NCBI GenBank assembly: GCA_963662175.1
Contig: OY759218.1
Location: 7,680,001-7,744,000, forward strand
Direction of reading: 5' to 3'
Length of the DNA stretch: 64,000 nt
DNA from: Aradus depressus
Lineage: Eukaryota > Arthropoda > Insecta > Hemiptera > Aradidae
The notes under the pieces are model-generated. The model did not search any database. It was given only the letters and a program-made list of their open reading frames with translations, and was not told where the DNA came from. The position numbers and the translations under genes were made by a program. This document shows, piece after piece, positions 46,701-58,700 of this stretch; position 1 is the stretch's first letter, and each line of letters begins with the position of its first letter.

Positions 46701-49700
46701 TGAGCAGAATCGAGTTGGGGAACGGCACTGACAAGCAGTGGATTACACGGATGTTGGAGCTTTCAAAGCAGATCTCCCGAAGGTTCGAGGGCCGGCGGAA
46801 TGAGGAAGTGCCGGAGCACCCCTCAGTCACGCGAACCAACGGGTATTTCGGAGGCAGACGGGGCACAGCGGGGCGCGTTTCACCTGGAATGGCGAGGCAG
46901 GGCCCCTCGAAGGATGAGGTGGCCGGGGGCCGGGAAACACGGGACGACACGGGCGCGGAAAAGACCATGCGAGAGGCAGAGAGCCCGTATGTTCGTCGAA
47001 GGAGGGCCCCCTTGACCTATGCGGAGGTGGCCAGGGGTGAGACTTGCCGGGACCTGGAGTCAACGCAGCAGGCCAAAAGTGGGACGTGTCGGAGCCCCGA
47101 GTGCGCCTTGGACAGCCGACCTCGAGCGTTGACGCGAACGGCCCGGGTATGCCTCGTGGAGTCGGTGTCGGTGCAGCCGCGGAGTCAGGCGCTAGTGCCC
47201 TGCCGAATTAGGGGTGCGTGGGACCGGGACCAGGCTATGTTCGAACCGGCCTGGCAGGAAAAGGGAATTTGGCGAGCGGGGCGGTGCATAGTGAAGGTGC
47301 AGGAAGGTCAAGCGTGGATACCTATACTTAATCTGGAAGACGAGCCCCTGCGACTCCCGAAAGGCCAGGAGTTGGGAACGGTGGGGAGTCTAGAGGAGCC
47401 CGAGCCGGGGATTTACGCTGTTGGGGCACCGAACATCGTGGGAACGCCCAGCACAGAACTACGCGAGCTGTTAATGGCCCGTTTGGGGCACCTCGAGGGC
47501 CAAGACGCTGAGGTCATTCGGGAGACGGTCTTGCAGTACGCGGACGTTTTTCAGGACCCTCAAGACGATCGGTTGGGCTGTACTGCCACCGTCCAGCACC
47601 GTATAGAGACGGGGAACGCCCGCCCGATAGCCAGGGCCCCCTATCGCGTCCCTTACCACCAGAGACCGGTGATGAAGGAGCTGGTCGACGATATGCTGGA
47701 GAAAGGGATTATTGTCCCTTCCGAAAGTCCCTGGGCCGCCCCCGTGATCCTGGTGAGAAAGAAGTCAGAGGATGGCATCGAAAGGTTTCGTTTCTGTACG
47801 GACTTTCGGGGGCTGAACGCCGTCACTCATGTCTCGAGCTACCCTATCCCTAACATTCACGAAACTTTGGAGGGATTAGGGAACAGCTCGGTTTTTTCCA
47901 CGCTCGACCTCACGGCTGGATACCACCAGATTGGCATAACACCAGAGGATCAAGAAAAAACTGGTTTCTCCACTCCGGAGGGCCATTACCAGTACACCAG
48001 GATGGCATTTGGGCTCGCGGGTGCTCCCGCCACCTTTCAGGCCCTTATGGACCGAGTACTGAGGGGTCTGAAGGGAAATTCTTGTTTTGTATATTTAGAT
48101 GACGTCATAGTGCATAGTAGGGATATACCTGACCACGCCATCAGACTAGGCCAGGTATTTCAAAAGCTGCGGGAGGCCAATCTCAAGGTAAATGTGCAGA
48201 AGTGTCACTTCGCGACCGACCGCGTGAGGTACCTGGGCCACATAGTGAGTCGTGACGGGGTCCTCCCTGACCCGGAGAAGGTGGTCGCCATGAAGGCTTA
48301 CCGTGTACCCAGAACCGTTAAAGAGGTTAAAGCTTTCTTGGGGCTGGTAGGTTACTACCGCCGGTACATTCAGGATTTCGCGGAGAAGGCGAGACCCCTA
48401 ACGCAACTCACTAAAGACGCGGAGGCGTTTGTCTGGGGAGCGGAGCAGCAGGGCGCCTTCGTTGCCCTGCGCGACCACCTGTGCTTCGATAGCGTGCTGG
48501 CCTACCCGGACTTTCATCTGCCGTTCATCCTTGCCGTGGACGCCTCGGGGGTTGCGTTGGGAGCGGTGTTGTCCCAGATCCAGAATGGCGAGGAACGACC
48601 CATTGGATATGCCAGCCGGCAGCTGAATGCGGCTGAGAGGCGTTATTCCACCACGGAGAGAGAGCTCCTCGCGGCCGTGTGGGCGACGGCCTACTTTCGG
48701 TGCTACCTTTATGGCAGAAAGTTTCGACTAGTCACCGACCACTCTGCTCTGCGGTGGATGCTGACGGTTAAGGATCCCTCCTCTCGGTTGGCGAGGTGGC
48801 AACAGAGGATGGCGGAGTATGATTACGAGCCTATTTACAGACCTGGTAAGACGCACCATAACGCCGATGCTATGAGCCGACATGTCGGAGTTTCTGTCGT
48901 GACGGAATGGGGATGGACGGAGGACAAGATCCGCGAACTGCAGCGACGGGACCCGGAGTGTCGCGACCTGGAGGGGAGAGCGAGAACCGAGACCCGACGG
49001 GACGAGCGAGGGCTTTTATACCTCAGGGAGCGACAAGGGGCGTGGCGTCTCGTGGTGCCCTCGGCATTGCGTCCCGCTATCCTGGCCTGGTCGCACGCAT
49101 CACCGGTCGCAGGGCACATGGGTGTCGAAAAAACCTTGGCCACGCTGACCCCTGGGTTCTACTGGAGGGGCATGGCAGGGGATGTCACGAAGTACGTGCG
49201 GGCTTGTAGAAGTTGCGGAGAACGAAACACCTCTGGACAGCGAAGAGCCCCCCTGGGCGCGGTTCCGTCTCCGCGTGCTCCATTTGAACTGATTTCGTTG
49301 GATATAGTGGGCCCGCTGCCCCGAACAAGCGCTGGCGGAAGGAAGTACATTCTAACGTGCCTGGACCACTTTTCTCGTTATGTGGAGGCAGTACCGTTGA
49401 TAGGAACCACGGCTGACGAGGTCGCCATGGCTTTGGCTGCCCGGATCATACCCAGGCACGGCGTGCCCTGCCAACTTCTGACGGACCAGGGGACGAATTT
49501 CACCTCCGAGCTCCTCAAAACCACCTGTAGGGCCCTGGGGGTGCGGAAGCTACAGACGACGGCATATCACCCTCAGTCGAATGGCATGCTTGAGCGGTTT
49601 CACCGGACTCTGGTTAACATGTTGTCCCATTACGTTCGGCGAGATGGATGCGATTGGGACCGTTGGCTCCCCCTCATGGTAATGGCCTACAACAGTACCC

Positions 49701-52700
49701 CACACTCGGCCACGGGCTACACCCCCAATTACTTGATTTACGGGAGAGAGCTGCGGCGGCCGTCCCCCTGTCAGCCGGATCCCGTGTGGGACCACGACGA
49801 CCAGGAGGATAAGCCACCATTTGCAAAAGACTTGCGGGACCGACTGGAGTATGCTTACGCCCAAGCGATGGAGCAAGCCCGCCTGAGCCACGAGGCTAAT
49901 GCCCAGCAATATGACCGCAAGGCAAAACGGCCGCAATACGACGTGGGGCAGTGGGTATATTTGCATTGCCCCGTGCCTCCCACGGGCACGTGCAAAAAGT
50001 TTTATCGGCCATGGAGAGGCCCATACCGTATTACCGAGCGGTTGTCCGACCTGACCTGGAGTATTGAGGTGCAAGCTGGTGTGTGTAAGGTCGTCCACGC
50101 GAACCGGCTGAAACCTCATAAGGGGGCCATGACGGACGAGGGGTGCTGGACTTGGGTTCCTGAGGAGAGGGCCGCGGAGGCGAAGCGCCGGGCTCCCGAC
50201 GCGGGCGAGCAAGTACCATGGGACTTCCTGGTGCCACCCCAGGACGAGGAGGATGGCGCCGAGGGACTCCGATGGGGGGAGGATGCGCCCCCGCCTGAGG
50301 ACGAGCTGGCGGATCCACCGAGCCCGGGTTCTCCAGAACCCGCGGACGACGTCGTTCGAGATCCGGAATACCGTCCGGGGACCCCCGGGCGCACTCACTC
50401 CCCGGATGCGCCCCCATGTCGTTCCCCTTATCTCCTGCGGAGGAGGAGGCCTGTGCCGCCCGATGACCCCTAACCGCGTTGTTTTTTCTGTTGCGGGCGG
50501 TCGAGGCTGGGTGGTGAGTTCGTCGTCGATTCTGCGATCCCTGAGTCTCGCCGCTAGTCGGGTGGGGATCGAGTTAGACTGTGTCGTGGGGGGGATGGAG
50601 GCCGCGACGATGGGTGGGGTGAGTAGGGCCCTGTTGTATCCCCGGGAGTTGAGCGTGCTCCTGTCCCAAGTCTCTCTGTTGCTTCCCAGTAAATTACAGG
50701 TGTTCGCAGGTGCAGCCGCCGAGGTGATGTGCGCCAGTTACGCAGCTATTGCGGTGCACGCTCTGGCAGTGGGGCGGGCTGTCCGCGTCTCGCTGGGCAT
50801 GCCACTCTCCTTCTCGGAGCACCGATATGAACTGGACCGGGTGCTCTCGTTACCGGTGATCGATGACCTCACGCAACTTCATACCCGGGTGACGGATCCA
50901 TTCCCCTACTACCTGGTCGGCGAGGACCGTGAATGGTGTGCCACCCCTCAGGAAAGCGATCTGCACGACTGCCGAGGCCGGGATGTTCTAGTTTGTCCGA
51001 GCGTATTATCCTTTTCCTCGCGACGCTCTCCTTCTTGTATGTCGGAAATCTGCTTTCACCGAGACCGCCCACTCCTGACGCTATGCAGTCGCGTCGAGCT
51101 GTCTGGACGGATCCTGGCGTTGTGGGCTTGGGATGAAGAGAACGCCCAGTGGCTGTGTGGTGTGCCTCGGCCGGAGAAGTTGCGAGCCCGCTGCAGACGG
51201 GGCCAGACCGGCGTCGTGCTGGAGCGCAGCAGCAGCGGACTTGGGGTGCTGGCCGCCGCGGACGGTTGTGCTTGGGTGTCGGACCTGGTTGGATTCATCC
51301 TGGTGGTGTGGTGGCGCACCCTGCGGAGGCCTCTGGTGGAGGGCCAGCGGGTATCCCCGCCGCCGGAACTGCAGCGCCCACCGTCGGCGCGGGCCGTTTT
51401 CTACTGACCTCGACGCCCGCGTCGGGAGACTGGGCCTGCGGACAACCCCCTTCGCGAGTGCTATGCTGCGACGGACGCTTAGGACTGGGGGTGTTTGGTG
51501 AATGTGTGTAATGTTACAAGTGTAATTGGTACATTAGTATGTAATTTGTAGTTACTTGTAGTTTAAGTTTATGTAATTTGTAGTTATTTGTAGTTTAAGT
51601 TTGTACTGGGATTTAGTAATAAGTGTAATTTGTGGTTTCCCCTGGCTTCCCTCTTAGGCACGTTGGGTGTGGAGTTGGAAAGGGAAGACACTCGTTGGAG
51701 TGCTTTCCCTTTTTTACAGGGAGGAGTAATTGTAGGACTGGTGGCGGTGTTTATTGAGTCACTTCCGGAGGGGGAGGCTGGGAATGTGCGGGAAAAGCAC
51801 TGATTGGGCGACCCCCACTCTTGACCAAGTGTGGGCACGAGAGGGGAGGAAGGCAGTCTTTACTGTGGGAGAGGGAGAGTTGTTACATTTATTTAGAACA
51901 ATAAATAGTGCTGTGTTAATTTGGCCACCCCCACTCCTCCCGGTTACAATATTTAATGTCAACGCCTAATGAAGAAATAACCAATCAAATTTGAGCGATA
52001 TCGGCCGAGGGGAAGGGGGGTTCAGGGGGAGAGGCTCAACCCAATACCTTAATAACTGCCGATGTAATGAATGTATCGTCATGAATTTTCATATTTAACG
52101 TAAACCCCAGTGAGGACATAACCTGTCAAATTTCAGCGATATCGGCTGAAAGGAAGAAGAGGTTCAGGGAAGGGGGCCCAACTCAAAAACCGTATTAACT
52201 GCCGATGTAATAAATTTATCGTCACAAAATTCAGTATGAGGATTTAGGAGCCTCTATGTATGCCAACTGTTGAGTATTAGCGCTAACGGTAGATTGGTTT
52301 TGGAGGTAGAGCGAAAAGTTAATTGATTAATTCGTTCTGGGAAACTACATTGCCCGTGATTCACCGACTAATTTTTACTTTCTTATACTAAAATTACTCG
52401 AGAAGTATAGCGAAAATTTATACTAGAAAACACGAACTCAGTACTTACACTTGTAATTAGATTCTAGACATTTGTTAATAGCATTTATTCAAACATACAT
52501 CTGTCTTTGACTGTAATCAAATAACATTTTTCATTAAAAAATAATTTGTTCGATGTATACCATTCATTTTTAAATAGTTTTCAAAAACATATGATTAAAA
52601 AAATAGATATCGGTGTAAGTTCTAGTTTGTTGTGGTTAATAAATATATTTTAGAACTAAAATAAAAGTTAACTTGTATACACGATAAATATTTATTCTTT

Positions 52701-55700
52701 TACATTTCGGAAAAAAAAAAAAAAACTCCCATGTAGAACTCTCTTCCGGGAATTTGGTATTGTAATTATGATTAATTATTGTTATATTTATTATAGGAAT
52801 TGAATTTAGGAAGCGGTGGTCGTGTTGAAGTTGTTCACAAAAAAATTAATTTGGCGGACGAGATATTAGCATGGGAACACGAGAGATACAGCATTCGACG
52901 TTTACCAGCAGCAACTATTTCAGGCATTAAGGTAAATATTATGTTCTGTATTATATTATATTTTGTAATTGTAATATTCTGGTGGATTTTGAAAAGGTTC
53001 TTAAGTATTCTTTTTTCAGGAAATCTCAATTTAAAGTGTTTTTGACAGATCAGACTCTGATTCAAGATTTATTTCTCAAAGTACTTATATTAGATTCCAT
53101 CTCTTTATTTATTTATTCTATAAAACGTTCATAAATATTTCTGAATTTCTATTTTGAGAATATGTAATAACATATATATACGAGTATAATTGTAAAAACT
53201 GCCGAAATAATGAATGTACCAGCATGAAATTTTATATATTTAATCCAAAACACTCTAAGGACGACACATACTATTTTTCAGCCGAAGCGATCTCAACTCA
53301 AAAACCCTAATAACTGTCGATGTAATGAATGTATCAACACAAAATTGTAAATGCAAATCCTCAACCTCATGGGGACGATACATATCAATTTCAAGCCAAA
53401 TCTGCCAAAATGAAAGGTGGGATTAGGGGTGAGGCCTAACTCAGTAACTGCCGATGTAATGAATGTATCGACATGAAATTTCATACTTGAAGTCAGTATC
53501 CCCCCCGAAGTGACACCCCTGGCTGAAAGGAATAGGAGGTTTAGGAGAGGGGGCTCAACTCAAAAAACCCTAATATCTGCCGATTTAATGAACTTATCGA
53601 CACAAATTTTATGTAAATCGACTATTGATTACTAGCGCAGACGGTCGACTGATTTTGGTGGGGGAGCGAAATGTTAATTGGTTAATTCGTTCTGGAGAAG
53701 TACATTGCCTGTGATTCGATTTTTTTATTTTCATTACAACTTGAAAAATCTAACTTTTGATGATATTTTAAATATATTCATTTATAAAAGTTGAAAAAAT
53801 TAAGAAAAAATGCCTTTGTAGCTGAGCTTTAAGACGATAGCAACCTGTAAACAGATCGTCCTTTCTTCCCAATTTGGGAGTACACTTAGAAGTTGAAATA
53901 AAAACATACAAGAAATACCAGGGAGAAAGATCTAATTATGTATATATAATATAAGAGTAACTTTGTTAAAATGTTTTGTGTTTTTACTGTTTCAGAGCCA
54001 CAAAAGTCCTCAACGGGGAACTATGTTTGATTTGCTTGAAAATGTGAACGTCAAAGCTCTTGCTAGAAATATTGAAGTCGTTGTATCCGCTTTAGCTAGA
54101 CAGATTTACAATGTTACCAGTGTTTCAAACCTATTCACTCCGCAAATGGTATGTTTAATCGGTTCATTCCATACGAACTCACCGATTCTTTTTTTGCATT
54201 ATATAGAATTTTTTGGAGTATTAATAGATATTTCTGACGTTATCTTTAATAATGCATGCAGTATAATGCTTTTATACAAAATTCCCCCTGGGTTACAAAA
54301 ATGACGGTATAAATTAGATATTTCAGTTTTAAAGGTCTCAACAACATTGCATCTGATACAAAATAATGAATATCAAAAATGTTCAAACTTTTTTTTAAAT
54401 ACTACTACGAAACTGTGTTCATCTTTTCAACACACAGTTTCGTTCTGGATATTTTGGCCAAACATGGCGTTCAGAAGCGGGGCTTCATTACAAAACCCAA
54501 AAACTGCCGATGAAATAGATATATCGACATCTGAAATTAGAAATCTCTGAATAAGATTATTACAAATAATTCGAGCTGGGGAAATACATTGCTGGTGATT
54601 CACCGATGATGCTTATCCTTTATCCAATTTAATTCCCTATCAAAGCCTTTCGTATTTTCATTCTGGAAGCTCGGTTCATTGTTTGGTACATTGGAATACT
54701 CGGTACATTGTTTATTATATTTAAAACTTTCTTTCGCGTATTATTGTTATCTTACATATTTGCACTTGTCTGCAATCATATTTTATACATCTATACTTGT
54801 TATTTAGGGAGCAGAAGAAGAAATGATTAGAGCCTGGTTAGAATTTCTGACACTACATTCTCGTTCAGCCCCTGTATTATGTGAAAAAAATAATCCACTA
54901 TTAAAAGCGACTCAAGATATGCTCAGCAGGTATTTTCTATAGTTTTTATAATTTTAATTTATAAATTAATTTTTAATTAATTTTTTTTAATTAAAAATTT
55001 TTAAAGACATTATTTTTTATTCCTTCTTTAAAGTTCTTTAGTAGGGTGTTGGGCCTCGTCTGCTTCGAATTAACGATTCACATCGCTGTTTCATACTTCT
55101 TATAAGGCTCAATACATAATGTTGGGGCAAAGAAGCCCATTCCTCAATTAATGCATCTGCAAGTTCATCCAAGTTATCCGAGCAAGGCGAACGCATGTGT
55201 AACTGGCGTTGGAGTTTATCACAAACATGCTCAATAGGATTCATGTCGGGCAGGCCAGTTCATGTGCGTCATTTCTCGTTCCTCTAAATAACGTTCAACC
55301 AACTTGGCGCTATGAGGCCGAGCATTATCATCAACAAGAATGACATTTTCCCCAATTTCTTGGGATAAAGGGACGATAACAGGCCTGATGACATTGTCCA
55401 GGTGCGTTTGTGCGGTCACATGTTCATTCCTGAACATTATCAGCTGAGTTTTTCGATTACTCGATATCCCTGCCCAGACCATTATTGAGCCTCTTCCATA
55501 AGAGCCTACTGGCTCAGTCATATCTGCGTTAAATCGCTGGTTTCGCTCTCTCCACACTCTAAAACGTCAATCATGATGACGGAGAACAAATTTGGATTCG
55601 TCAGTAAATAAACAACGGTCCCAGTCCTCATCGGACTGATGAGGACTAACCAACATGTTCACGAGCCCATAAGAGACGCGCTGATTTATGTTGTCTCGTT

Positions 55701-58700
55701 TAAAAACACCTCCTCGCTGGTCTTCTTACCCAGCTTTGCAGTTGTCGAGCTGTTAAACCTCGTTGCCTAGTGGTCTGGACTTTTAAATATCGGTCTTGCT
55801 GAGGGGTAGTTTTTCGAACTCGGCCTCCTCCATGAGTGTATTGAGCAGTACCTGCTCTCAGGTATCGTGACCATGATCTTCCGATAACTGTGTGAGCACA
55901 ACCAAGCCTACGGCCAACATCACGCTAAGAATGGCCTAACTCTAAAAGAGCCAAAGCCCTCCCTAGTTCTTCAACAGTAAGTCATCGTACCGGCATTTAA
56001 AAAAAAAATGTCTAGTGCGCTGGCTAAATGAGTACTGATGGTGAAAGACGAACTTGATTTCTTTAAAGGATTAACTCCGGTAAAGATGCTCCCAATTGTG
56101 TAATCAAAATGAATGTTTTTTGTTTATTTTTATTTTTCTTTAATCCCCACAGAGATCACTTGAAAAGAATGTGGAGAAGTTGTAAAAATAGTTTATTTTA
56201 ACTGAAAAAAATTTCAAATAATCCAAGTAAAAGAAAATGAGTGATATCTGAATTTTTGAAAGTGGTCCACTTCAATTTGTGAGCAGTTTATTTGTAAGCC
56301 ATAGGTCCAGAGAGGTCGGAGAATATAGGTATATCAATTCAGTTTTTGTCGAGTAGATAATTTAGAACCCCTATTCAAAATACTATAGTCCAAGTCGCCG
56401 GTCTAGTGTGAGTCGTGTCGTCCGAGTGTGAGGGTTCCAAGTCAGCCTTCTATCGAGGGTTAATCCTAAATATTTTACGGAAGAAGTATGAGGTAATGGC
56501 TGGTTTTCTATACAATATTTAAAACAATAAAAACAATAAGAAAAACATGTTTTTTTAAAGTATTGTCTATTTCACAAATTATATATAATATATGGGAGTA
56601 CTTTCGGTATTGTTACCATCTTCACCCACGACTTAACAAATACTAAATGGAAGTTCAACAAAAAGTAAAGAAAAAACGTGTTTTAAAAAAATATTGTCTA
56701 TTTCACAACATATAAATTATATGGGTGTACTTTCGGTATTGCTACCATCTTCAGCCACGACTAGACAAACACTAAATGGAAGTTCAGCCAGTTTATAATC
56801 CAAACGGTACACTTCCTTCAGTCCCCACCGGGTTTTTCCTATCCCTCCTGTACAGTTACGTCTTAAAATATGGAAAACATTAAAAATAAAATTGAAATCT
56901 TATAATAAAAGGAATTTTTTTAAAATAGTATGTGCTGATTAAAATACAAACACATTTATATGCATATATGAAATAAATCGAAGATGACAATAATAAGTAT
57001 ATAAATAAATATAAAAATACATAAAATAAAGATACATAGTTTTTGATGAAGTTGGTACGTATACACAGACTGGAGGATTATATTATTGGCGATAAAAGAA
57101 AAGGAGTGAATATTTGAGATTGGTCTGATCGTTCATACAATTTCCTTCTTATAGTGCTCTGTTTATTTCCCGTTGTTCCAGTGAGTTAAGTAATGTATCT
57201 TTGTCACAAAAATGTAGGTATTGTATGCCTGTATTAAGATCGAAATGGTGTTTGTTTTCGTTGATATGTTGTGCGAAAGTTGGTTTTACTGAATTGTATC
57301 TTGTGTCAGTGTTTAAGCCTATTTCTTATACGTGTTATTTTACCCTATTTTTAAATTGTCTCCCAGTTTGACTTACTTAAACAAAATTACAACAACTACA
57401 TTTTAGCTGGTAAACCCCACTTTTTTCTTCTGGTTTTGTTTTTGTCTTTAGTGTTGTTGATGTGTTTGTATAGTGGTAGCAATACCGAGAGTACTCCCAT
57501 ATTATATATATTTGTGAAATAGACAATATTTTTTAAAAAACATACGTTTTTTCTTTACTTTTTATTAAGTGTTTCACAATATCTCTGCAAGAAAGTATCA
57601 GGAAGTTCAACAAGAGTACATTCCGAAACCCCAGCCCCAGGGGTTTTTCCCTCTTCCTTTCTCCAGTTCAGTAAAGTCTTAAAAACATGGTAAACATTAA
57701 AAATCAAATTTCGTCTCAAATTGAAATCTTAATAATAAAAGAAAAATTTTAATTAATATCAGTGCTGATTAAAATACAAATATATAATATATTTCATTTA
57801 GCTGCTCTCTTCAGAAAATGACATTTTCCATGTAGGCGCTCGATTCTTTATGTATTTATTATTATTATTTTTTCAGATATTTAGAAGATGTAAAATTTTC
57901 ATACCAAGCTGCAGATAAAAGAGATCCTGAATTTGTCTTTTATGATTCAACAAATGCCATTATCAACATTTATAAGTACGTACATCTGTTTACAGTTTTC
58001 TTTTCCAATTTTTTAAGGTTCCGTATAGGATAAAACATTAAAAAGGAATCCTTATAGAGAGCCAATCCAGGAGCTAGAAAGTTGTTGTTTTTTTTTTTCT
58101 GAAAAATGACACTACACGTATCGCACACTACCAGTATCCAGGAATCTGGTCCTAGCTCGATGGATCACACTAGCACTCACATTGAAGCGATTTGCGACTG
58201 CGCGCATGGATTCACCGATGTTTAGCATCCCCATCGCTTGATTAAGGGAATCGTAACTTAAACGGTTCATTATGAACAGGTTCACGTGTAAGATCAACTC
58301 AGAAACTGTTAATCCACTGATGAAAACATTACTGTTCAAAAGATAAGAAATTCCATGATACAATATGACTTAATCCGGCAAATAACAACAGGGTAAAAGT
58401 ACACGCACTTACATTCTTTCACACTGCTAAGATACAAAGGTAAAATATTTCCGATTTTCTTTGTTTTCTCACTCACAAGAGGCCTCGTGTTACAACATAT
58501 GAACGCTCACATTGGTTCAAGCTTCGATAAAATGACAAAAAACGAGGTATACTATCGAATTTTTATGTGTTCCACTTCGAGTGTTGAGCAGTGTACAATA
58601 CTCAACATCAATATTTTGACTACTACATAACTTCTCTACACTTTGTGAAACTGGGGAAGTAAAAATGAAAATATATTTAAATTTAAACTAATATTATTTA

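Larger units (their letters stand above)
44514..51948 (+). mobile_element. Gypsy-type LTR retrotransposon with env-like ORF
   Basis: 5' LTR 44514-44849, primer site 44852-44870, gag 45189-46274, pol 46292-50473 in the -1 frame, third ORF about 50487-51407, purine tract about 51715-51729, 3' LTR 51731-51948. The 4-bp duplication ATAT (44510-44513 and 51949-51952) interrupts a family D repeat whose text resumes across the site. The coding part is strikingly GC-rich against the AT-rich host. Same orientation as NCLN, within its intron 7. The intact gag and pol frames suggest a recent insertion. Confidence 0.95.
55031..56010 (-). mobile_element. Tc1-like transposon, degenerate
   Basis: The - strand carries almost a whole Tc1-family transposase in pieces: MPVR, stop, LTVEELGRALALLE (56001 down), a DNA-binding region, TDESKFVLRHHD (first catalytic D), SIMVWAGISSNRKTQLIMFR, VILVDDNARPHSAKLVERYL (second D), MNPIEHVCDKLQRQ (E of the DDE triad). 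Stops and shifts break it at several points. It lies in NCLN intron 10, antisense. Inverted termini were not resolved. Confidence 0.85.
56513..57680 (-). mobile_element. Penelope-like element remnant
   Basis: Two tandem units of about 130 bp (56530-56660 and 56665-56790), each with a hammerhead-like core, a decayed GIY-YIG endonuclease on the - strand (about 57150-57418), and an inverted third partial unit (57470-57560). Tandem and inverted long terminal repeats around a GIY-YIG-containing body are the known layout of Penelope-like elements. The reverse transcriptase itself is missing. In NCLN intron 10. Confidence 0.7.
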
